DNA of 64,000 nt from Streptomyces sp. NBC_01275. GTDB lineage: Bacteria > Actinomycetota > Actinomycetes > Streptomycetales > Streptomycetaceae. The stretch lies in contig NZ_JAPEOZ010000001.1 of assembly GCF_026340655.1 (NCBI RefSeq), positions 5,332,001 through 5,396,000 on the forward strand. Direction: 5' to 3'. Shown one piece after another: positions 58,064 to 64,000 of this stretch (position 1 is the first letter of the stretch; each line of letters starts with the position of its first letter). A model generated the notes under the pieces. That model saw only the letters and a list, made by a program, of their open reading frames with translations. It did not search any database and was not told where the DNA came from. The position numbers were made by a program, and so were the translations under genes.

Positions 58064-59209
58064 TCAGACGACTCGGCGGGCCGCGAGGATCTGCGGCTTC
58101 CAGGACGCGAGGGTCGCGAGGCGGACCACGTCACCGGTGTGTGGGGCGTTCACGATCAAGCCCTGGCCGACGACCATCCCGACGTGTTCCGGGACTTCGG
58201 CAGTCCCCTCGGTGAAGACGAGGTCACCGGGCTGGAGAGCGTCGACCGATACCGCCTTGCCCTCCTTGACCTGCGTGTACGTCGTCCGCGTGAGGGCGAC
58301 CCCGGCGGCCTTGTACGACTGCTGCATCAGCGAGGAGCAGTCGCAGCGGCCCATGGGGTCGGGCCCGTGGGAATCGGCGCAGCTCCCGCCCCACTGGTAC
58401 GGGGTGCCGAGCTGGCCGAGCGCCCAGCGGATCGCCGTCTGGACCTTCGGCGGAGCGTCTGCCGGGATCTTGTATCCGGCCGGCACCGCGCCGGGCGGGA
58501 TGGTCCCGAAGTCGGTCCCGTCCCCGCCGCTCGTACAGCCACCCGCGGTACTCGCCGGAAAACTACCCGTGCTGCCCGAGCCGGATGGCGAAGGGCTCGG
58601 CGACGTGCCGCCGGCCGTCGACAGCAGCGGCTCGATCGCCTGCTGCAAGGCGGTGGCCAGGGGCTCCCACTTCGCGTAAGCCTCGGGGAAGCCGGACTTC
58701 TGCACCGCTTGGGCGGCCTGGGTGACGGACAGGGACTGCCAGCCCGAGACCTTCTCCAGCGCCTCGTAGAACTTCGTCGAGGCGTACACAGGGCCGAGGA
58801 TCTCGTTCGCGGTGCCCCATCCCTGCAATGGACGCTGCTGGAACAACCCGAGGCTGTCGCGGTCGCCGTAGGTCAGATTCCGCAGGCCGCTCTCCTGCAA
58901 GGCAGTCGCCAGGGCCACGATCTGGCCCCGGGCCGGGATGTTCATCGCGACACCCGTGGCCTGGATGGTCTTGGCGTTGGGCACCTGCTCGGCCGGGTCG
59001 TCCAGGCCCGGCACCGAGACCGTTCCCCTGTCTCCGTCGTCCAGGATCGCCTTCACCTGAGCGGCAACGGCCGAGGTATCCACAGCCTGTGTACCGCCGG
59101 TCGAGCAGGAGGCCGAAGCACTCCCGGCCGCGATACCGAGGATCGGAACGGCCAGCAGCAGCGGACCGGAGGCGCAGAGACCGACGACAGTTCCGGTGGT
59201 CTTCTTCAT
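58064..59209 (-). CDS. lytic transglycosylase/NlpC-P60 peptidase fusion (VirB1-like)
   Basis: Exported cell-wall hydrolase of 381 residues. Signal peptide with KKTTGTVVGLCASG and a cleavage-like GSASAS near 34. The first domain is transglycosylase-like with the catalytic Glu in ALATALQESGLRNL and SLGLFQQRP. A Ser/Gly-rich linker is followed by an NlpC/P60 domain with Cys in GRCDCSSLMQQSYKAAG, and His in PEHVGMVVGQG. The two activities open the wall for a secretion channel. It is the first gene of the minus-strand transfer-like cluster. Confidence 0.9.
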   Translation of the reverse strand: MKKTTGTVVGLCASGPLLLAVPILGIAAGSASASCSTGGTQAVDTSAVAAQVKAILDDGDRGTVSVPGLDDPAEQVPNAKTIQATGVAMNIPARGQIVALATALQESGLRNLTYGDRDSLGLFQQRPLQGWGTANEILGPVYASTKFYEALEKVSGWQSLSVTQAAQAVQKSGFPEAYAKWEPLATALQQAIEPLLSTAGGTSPSPSPSGSGSTGSFPASTAGGCTSGGDGTDFGTIPPGAVPAGYKIPADAPPKVQTAIRWALGQLGTPYQWGGSCADSHGPDPMGRCDCSSLMQQSYKAAGVALTRTTYTQVKEGKAVSVDALQPGDLVFTEGTAEVPEHVGMVVGQGLIVNAPHTGDVVRLATLASWKPQILAARRVV

Positions 59210-59787
59210 CGCCGTCGCCGTTCGCAGGGGCGGACAGCCCGGCCGGGCAACGGGGTTGGGTCAGGGCGTGGGCGTATCAGGGCGTGCTGCATCGCAGCGG
59301 CTCCTCGGGTTCGTAGGAGGCGCGGTGCCGACTTCTCGTGCAAAGCCGTCGGCACCGCGCCGATGTGAATCCGCCTCTCAGGGCGGGCCCGTGTCAGGGG
59401 AGTTGGTAGCTCCCGGACGCCGGTTTCAGGTCATGCGCGGCAGCCAGCCGCGCTCGTAATCTCAGGCGGTGCACCGGGTCTCCTCACGGCTTCGAGAACG
59501 GGGGGCCAACGTGCCCTCCCGGCCGCGCTTTTGGACGCGGCAACACGGATCAGCACAGGTCATCTGGGGTGGAGCCGGGCTCTTCCTCGGTGACACGGCG
59601 AGACAGTAGACCGGGATTCCGGCCGCACCAAACGACCGCCGAACCCGGGCCCGGAGTACGACACGGGCTCGTTAGGTGCGGCCGGAAATCGCGGTTAACC
59701 TCCGGCGCAACCCAGCTCCGAACGGCCGCTGTTGACCGCCGTCCGGAGCTGGCCCAGTCCCGTCGTGCCCTGAAAGAGGCCCCGCAC
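59210..59787. other. intergenic region with two inverted repeats
   Basis: No supported gene. It contains a 14-bp perfect hairpin (ggcgcggtgccgac 59319-59332, complement 59348-59361, 15-nt loop), probably structural or terminator-like. It also has a 13-bp inverted repeat ttccggccgcacc (59617-59629) and its complement (59675-59687), separated by 45 bp, which could form an operator for the divergent genes. Confidence 0.6.
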
Positions 59788-60534
59788 ATGAGCTACACGC
59801 TGCACCGAGGCGACGCCCTCACCGTGCTGAAGACCCTCCCGGACGAGAGCGTCAACGCCGTCATCACCGACCCCCCGTACAACTCCGGCGGACGCACCAG
59901 CTCGGACCGCACCGGCCGCACCGCCCGCGCCAAGTACGTCACCAGCGGATCGGCGCACGACCTGCAAAACTTCCCCGGAGAGAACCGCGACCAGCGGAGC
60001 TACCGAAGCTGGCTGACCGCGCTGCTCACCGAGGCATACCGGGCCGCGACCGAGCACTCCGTCGCCATGGTGTTCTCCGACTGGCGCCAGGAGCCGACCA
60101 CCAGCGACGCCCTGCAGATGGCGGGCTGGACCTGGAGCGGCACGATCCCCTGGATCAAGCCCGCCAGCCGGCCCCGCAAGGGCGGGTTCAAGCAGTCGGC
60201 CGAGTTCATCACTTGGGGCGTCAAGGGCAGCCTCGAAAAGGACCGGGACCTCTACCTGCCCGGCCACTTCATCGCTTCCCAGCCGCGCAAGGACCGCGTC
60301 CACATCACCCAGAAGCCGGTCGAGATCATGCAGCAGCTCGTGCGGATCTGCCCCGAAGGCGGCACCGTGCTCGACCCCTTCACAGGCAGCGGTTCCACGG
60401 GCGTCGCCGCCCTGCGCGAGGGCCGGCGGTTCGTCGGCGTCGAGTTGTCCTCGCACTACGCCGACGTCGCAGAGCGAAGGCTCCGAGCGGAGCTGACCCA
60501 GGACGACTTCGTCCTGGCAGGACCGGAGGCATGA
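59788..60534 (+). CDS. orphan DNA (N6-adenine/N4-cytosine) methyltransferase, beta class
   Basis: The 248-residue enzyme has the catalytic DPPY motif in VITDPPYNSGGRTS near residue 27 and the SAM-binding motif TVLDPFTGSGSTGVAA near residue 200, an order that puts it in the beta class. HITQKPVEIMQQLV and FVGVELSSHYADVAERRL are standard neighbours of motif I. The start follows AAAGAGG. No restriction gene lies adjacent, so it may be solitary, phage- or plasmid-type, or linked to the proteins to its right. Confidence 0.92.
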   Translation: MSYTLHRGDALTVLKTLPDESVNAVITDPPYNSGGRTSSDRTGRTARAKYVTSGSAHDLQNFPGENRDQRSYRSWLTALLTEAYRAATEHSVAMVFSDWRQEPTTSDALQMAGWTWSGTIPWIKPASRPRKGGFKQSAEFITWGVKGSLEKDRDLYLPGHFIASQPRKDRVHITQKPVEIMQQLVRICPEGGTVLDPFTGSGSTGVAALREGRRFVGVELSSHYADVAERRLRAELTQDDFVLAGPEA

Positions 60535-60630
60535 GTATGAGAGCGACCGGACCAGGGCCGACGGACCGCAGACCCCAAAGGACGGCTGGTGCATTGAGAA
60601 ACCGAGGCACCAGCCGCCCTTCCTGTTGCG

Positions 60631-61557
60631 TCAGGCCGCCTCGAACGCCCGCCGGATCAGCGGTCCCGCCTTCTCCAGGTCGGCCGCCGAGGCGATCCGC
60701 ACCTCCAGGTCGCCCGTCCCGAGGTGGCCGATGCCGCGCATGTCGCGCGAGAAGCCCTCCTCCAGCTCGACCGTGTCCGGGTTGACCTTGAGGTAGACCA
60801 GGATCGCCTGGTGCTTCGGGCGGAAGATGACGGAGGCGACGTTCACCAACCGACGGTAGGCGATGTAGTGCCGAAGCTGAGCCACCTCCACCTCGCCCCA
60901 GACGGTGAGGGACTCATCCAACTCGGCGTACAGGTCCTGCAGGCAAGCGGGAGCCGCGTCCGGAGGCGCCTGGACCGACCCGACGCTGGCACCGGTCGGC
61001 ACCTCCCTCTGCCGACTCCGCCGCCGAGCCGGAGCGGGACTGGGAGACCCAGATGTGGACTCGATCAGCAGCAGGCTCAGCAGCTCGCCGTCGAAGACGC
61101 GGTAGCGAACCAGGTCGATCCGCTCGTGCAGCCGGTGCACGGCGACCCGGTCGTGGTGCGAGAAGCTGGCCGCGATGCAGACCATCCGCGGGTTCCGCCA
61201 GTCGATCGCCTCGGCGGCCTCGGAACCCAGCTTCTCCTTGACCAGCGCCTCGAACTCGTGACGTGCGGAGTCCAGCCACGACAGGTAGGAGACGGCCTGT
61301 GAGAGGACACCGCTGTCAGCACCCTTCTTGTACTCGATCAGCGCAGGCGTGCCGTTCTCGTCCAGGCCGAGCGAGTCGATCCGGCCACGGTGCCAAGGCC
61401 CCGTCGGGTACTCCGACGCCAGGAAGCGGATGCCGAGCATGGCCTCCATACCTGCCTCGACCCGCCGCTGCAGTTCCACCTCCAGCGCGACCGTCGAGCC
61501 CCGCAGCTCGGCGTCCTGGCCATCGGCAGCCAACCGGAACAGCTTCAGGTCGGTCAC
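60631..61557 (-). CDS. PD-(D/E)xK-like nuclease domain fused to DUF5655
   Basis: The 308-residue product has an N-terminal nuclease-like segment WHRGRIDSLGLDENGTPALIEYKKG (about residues 57-80), a DUF91/NucS-type pattern with the D...ExK catalytic set. The middle has HDRVAVHRLHERIDL, then an Arg/Pro linker. The C-terminal DUF5655 domain begins about residue 205 (LYAELDESLTVWGEVEV) and ends DLEVRIASAADLEKAGPLI. DUF5655 proteins are often annotated as predicted transport or DNA-related. Convergent with the methyltransferase and divergent from the DUF499 ATPase. Confidence 0.75.
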   Translation of the reverse strand: MTDLKLFRLAADGQDAELRGSTVALEVELQRRVEAGMEAMLGIRFLASEYPTGPWHRGRIDSLGLDENGTPALIEYKKGADSGVLSQAVSYLSWLDSARHEFEALVKEKLGSEAAEAIDWRNPRMVCIAASFSHHDRVAVHRLHERIDLVRYRVFDGELLSLLLIESTSGSPSPAPARRRSRQREVPTGASVGSVQAPPDAAPACLQDLYAELDESLTVWGEVEVAQLRHYIAYRRLVNVASVIFRPKHQAILVYLKVNPDTVELEEGFSRDMRGIGHLGTGDLEVRIASAADLEKAGPLIRRAFEAA

Positions 61558-61699
61558 CAGCGTCCCCCTCCGTGATCACTACAGGAGGAGCAATCGAAAC
61601 CGGCCTGCCGGTATTCCGGACTGGGCGCAAACCACCCCAATCAAGGCCGCCTTGCGGAAGAATGTACGCGGCCACAGAGAACCTGGGTACGGAGGTGAA

Positions 61700-61771
61700 G
61701 TGGAACCGTCGCGCGTCGGAGTCGTGCTGGTCCACGGGCCCTTCGCATCCCCGAAGACTTGGGATGCGTGA
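61700..61771 (+). pseudogene. N-terminal fragment of an alpha/beta hydrolase
   Basis: A strong GGAGGT at 61691 leads to a GTG encoding EPSRVGVVLVHGPFASPKTWDA, then a stop after 23 residues. VLVHG and KTWD are the first elements of alpha/beta hydrolase folds. The rest of the gene is absent before the DUF499 start, so this is a remnant. Confidence 0.45.
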
Positions 61772-61912
61772 CGGCCGCCTGGTTTCCTACGGGAGACCTC
61801 GCCGCGTCTGGATCCGGCGAGCTGGCGGCTGTGCTGTGGATCAGGACAGATTGGTCCCTTCGGGCTCCATACTCACGGATACTCTGTGGAGAAGGCGGCG
61901 AAGGGGAGAAAC

Positions 61913-64000
61913 GTGGAGAGCCTGTTCCGAGTGGTCGAGCCGCGCGACGACGTGCTGGCTGGCGAACTCACAGAGTCGCGTTTTGCCGCGTCACTCGAGG
62001 AGGTCATCGCCGGTACGGCCCCGGACACGTATGCCGACGCAGGGCACTTCTTCGCGGCCACTTTCCCGTCGGCTGGCCTGAAGTCATTGCTCAATGAGGT
62101 CCTGGGCCGCATCGGCGGTGGCAAGCCGGACGGCGCCAGTGTGATCCGGCTGGAGACCAACCTCGGCGGTGGTAAGACCCACAACCTCATCGCGCTGTTC
62201 CATGCGGCTCGAGGACGACTTGACGCAGTTCACGCGGCAGAGTTCATGGACGCCTCACTTCTCCCGGCCGAGCCGGTGGAGCAGGTGGGGGCGTTCGTCG
62301 GCACCAGCACCGGTGCGCAGAGCTTCCCCGAGGTCGCCGGCGTCACTCCCCGTACTGTCTGGGGGTACCTAGCCCTTCAGATTGGTGGGGCTGCCGGGTA
62401 CGAGTTCGTTCGAGCGGATGACGAGGCGCTGACTGCTCCGGGCTCCGATGCGATCAAGCGGATGCTGGGAGATCGCCCCTCCCTGCTCCTCATCGATGAG
62501 ATCGCTCGCTACTACCACGTCGCCAAGGGGGTGCGAGTCGGCGAGACTACGCTCGCCAGCCAGACCACGGCCTTCCTGATGGCGCTCATGGAGGCGGTGG
62601 ACGGTCTGCCCCATGCGGCATTGGTGATTACCACCACCGGGGTGACTGACGCATTCGGCGACGCGACCAGCGATGTGCTTGAGGCCATCAACGAGGCTCG
62701 TTCGCTCATGGCGCGCAAGGAGCTGGTCCTTCGCCCCAGTGAGGAACCCGATCTCCCGAAGATCCTTGCGCGTCGCCTCTTCAAACAGCGCGAGAGCGGT
62801 AGCGCCGCGGCGGAGGCCGCCCAGGCGTATGCGGAGGCCGCCGACGCCGCGTATGCCAGTGGCCTTGACCTCCCAGAGGGCATGGTTGGCAGCGGCTGGG
62901 CATCAGAGGTTGCGCGTACGTATCCGTTCCATCCCGCCCTTATCCGGATCTTGGACAAGCGTCTGTCTACGATCCCGAACTTCCAGCGCACCCGGGGCGC
63001 GCTGCGGCTCCTTGCCCGTGTTGTGCGTCGGCTGTGGGCGCAGCAACCGGAAAGCACCTACTTGATTCACCCGCACCACATCGATCTCGCGGAACGGGTT
63101 ATCGCCGAGGAGCTCTCCAGCCGGCTGGAGAGACCACAGTTCGAGCCTGTGATCCGCGCAGACATCGCGTCGCAGGCCGGGGCGGAGTTGTCACACGCGG
63201 AGCGGGTCGACGAGCGGATGGGCGCGCCGTACGGGCGTCGTCTTGCTGCCGCGGTCTACCTCTACTCCCTTACACGTGAAGTGCCGGGTGTGCAGCCCCC
63301 CGAGCTCTTCGGCGCAACGCTCGTCCCTGGGGACGATCCGAACCTGCTTCAGAAGGCGCTTGATGGCCTCGAGACCGCCTGCTGGTATCTGCACGCCGAT
63401 GTGCGCGGCTACCGCTTCTCGACCGAGGCATCCCTGGTGAAGCTGATCCAGGAGGCCGAAAGTGAAATAAGCGTGACCAAGGCGCGCACCAAGGCCACGA
63501 AGATCCTCACCGAACAGTTCCGCGACAGCACGCTCAAGGTCCGTCGCCACTGGGACGACGCGAAGGTCCCAGACAACGCCGAGGATGCCTGGCTGGTCGT
63601 AATGCACTGGGACGACTTCGGCGACCCGCGCGGCGTGGATCTTCACGGCGTCATCCCGCCCAAGATCCAGGAGCTGTGGGAGCGCACTCCGTCCGGCGGA
63701 GTTCGCGAGTACCGCAACAGGCTGGTGCTTCTAGCACCGTCACTGGGCACGCATGATGCGATGGTCCGTGCCGTGAAGACGCATCTCGCCCTTGAGGAGC
63801 TCTCCATGAGCTCCGACACGCTGAACGCCCTGACGCCTGAAAAGCGTGGGGAGCTCAAGGACAAGGCCAAGGAGTCCGCCCTCATGGCGAGGGTCGCGGT
63901 CTGCAACCACGTGAACGCGCTGTATGTGCCTACGAGCCAGGGCCTCGAAGCAGTACAGCTTGATCAGGTCACCACCTCTTCGGTATGGCCCAACCAGACC
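61913..64000 (+). CDS. DUF499 ATPase, defence-like (3' end outside window)
   Basis: An open frame of 696 codons runs without a stop to the window edge. It starts at a GTG with AAGGGGAG five bases upstream. The start ESLFRVVEPRDDVLAGELTESRFAA is typical of DUF499. Walker A is LETNLGGGKTHNLIALFH near residue 80, and Walker B is SLLLIDEIARYYHVAKG near 193. Further signature elements are VITTTGVTDAFG and ARTYPFHPALIRILDKRLS. DUF499 ATPases typically lie with DUF1156 methyltransferases, helicases and nucleases in anti-phage islands. The neighbouring methyltransferase and DUF5655 gene agree, but the next genes lie outside. Confidence 0.9.
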   Translation, partial: MESLFRVVEPRDDVLAGELTESRFAASLEEVIAGTAPDTYADAGHFFAATFPSAGLKSLLNEVLGRIGGGKPDGASVIRLETNLGGGKTHNLIALFHAARGRLDAVHAAEFMDASLLPAEPVEQVGAFVGTSTGAQSFPEVAGVTPRTVWGYLALQIGGAAGYEFVRADDEALTAPGSDAIKRMLGDRPSLLLIDEIARYYHVAKGVRVGETTLASQTTAFLMALMEAVDGLPHAALVITTTGVTDAFGDATSDVLEAINEARSLMARKELVLRPSEEPDLPKILARRLFKQRESGSAAAEAAQAYAEAADAAYASGLDLPEGMVGSGWASEVARTYPFHPALIRILDKRLSTIPNFQRTRGALRLLARVVRRLWAQQPESTYLIHPHHIDLAERVIAEELSSRLERPQFEPVIRADIASQAGAELSHAERVDERMGAPYGRRLAAAVYLYSLTREVPGVQPPELFGATLVPGDDPNLLQKALDGLETACWYLHADVRGYRFSTEASLVKLIQEAESEISVTKARTKATKILTEQFRDSTLKVRRHWDDAKVPDNAEDAWLVVMHWDDFGDPRGVDLHGVIPPKIQELWERTPSGGVREYRNRLVLLAPSLGTHDAMVRAVKTHLALEELSMSSDTLNALTPEKRGELKDKAKESALMARVAVCNHVNALYVPTSQGLEAVQLDQVTTSSVWPNQT

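Overview
The window is high-GC actinobacterial DNA and almost certainly a Streptomyces chromosome. About the first 30 kb carries a core gene block whose order I know from S. coelicolor and relatives: HAD phosphatase, tad pilus-type locus, DEAD/DEAH helicase, bldG and its anti-sigma partner, H+-pyrophosphatase, Ser/Thr kinase, topA, a thymidylate kinase fused to a membrane domain, DNA polymerase III delta-prime, and a secreted tripeptidyl aminopeptidase. A minus-strand intergenic RNA with a strong terminator (about 907-1130) lies where S. coelicolor has its 6S-like scr3559 RNA.

A tRNA-Thr (CGT anticodon, 30208-30281) ends the core block. Everything to its right looks accessory: frameshifted genes, IS elements, an integrase/repressor/excisionase module (38.15-40.8 kb), STAND-type NTPases with TPR repeats, DUF3800, remnants of a type IV secretion locus (56.3-59.2 kb), an orphan DNA methyltransferase, a PD-(D/E)xK-like/DUF5655 protein, and a DUF499 ATPase that runs off the right edge.

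The most interesting piece is a four-gene low-GC island at 33354-36374. It encodes a short acidic peptide ending in three consecutive Trp-X-X motifs (WDK-WQD-WTK), a GrrM/OscB-like radical SAM/SPASM maturase, a QueC-like PP-loop ATPase with an altered substrate loop and metal site, and a YkgJ-like cysteine-cluster protein. I read this as a candidate RiPP pathway: cyclophane cross-linking by the radical SAM enzyme, then an ATP-dependent carboxylate modification (amide or nitrile-type chemistry) by the QueC homologue. The combination is the best candidate here for an undescribed system.

Other structure: a 55-bp inverted repeat (one mismatch) brackets the DUF3800 gene, with an IS630-family element inserted just outside one arm. 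A STAND ATPase carries nearly identical 126-bp TPR repeats and is coupled by a GTGA overlap to a frameshifted partner. A second possible immunity operon (41.0-45.0 kb) joins two small proteins, a DUF6879 protein and an NB-ARC/TPR ATPase. Two convergent gene pairs overlap in their 3' coding ends (8147-8409 and 56349-56745). All calls come from reading the sequence; no database search was run.
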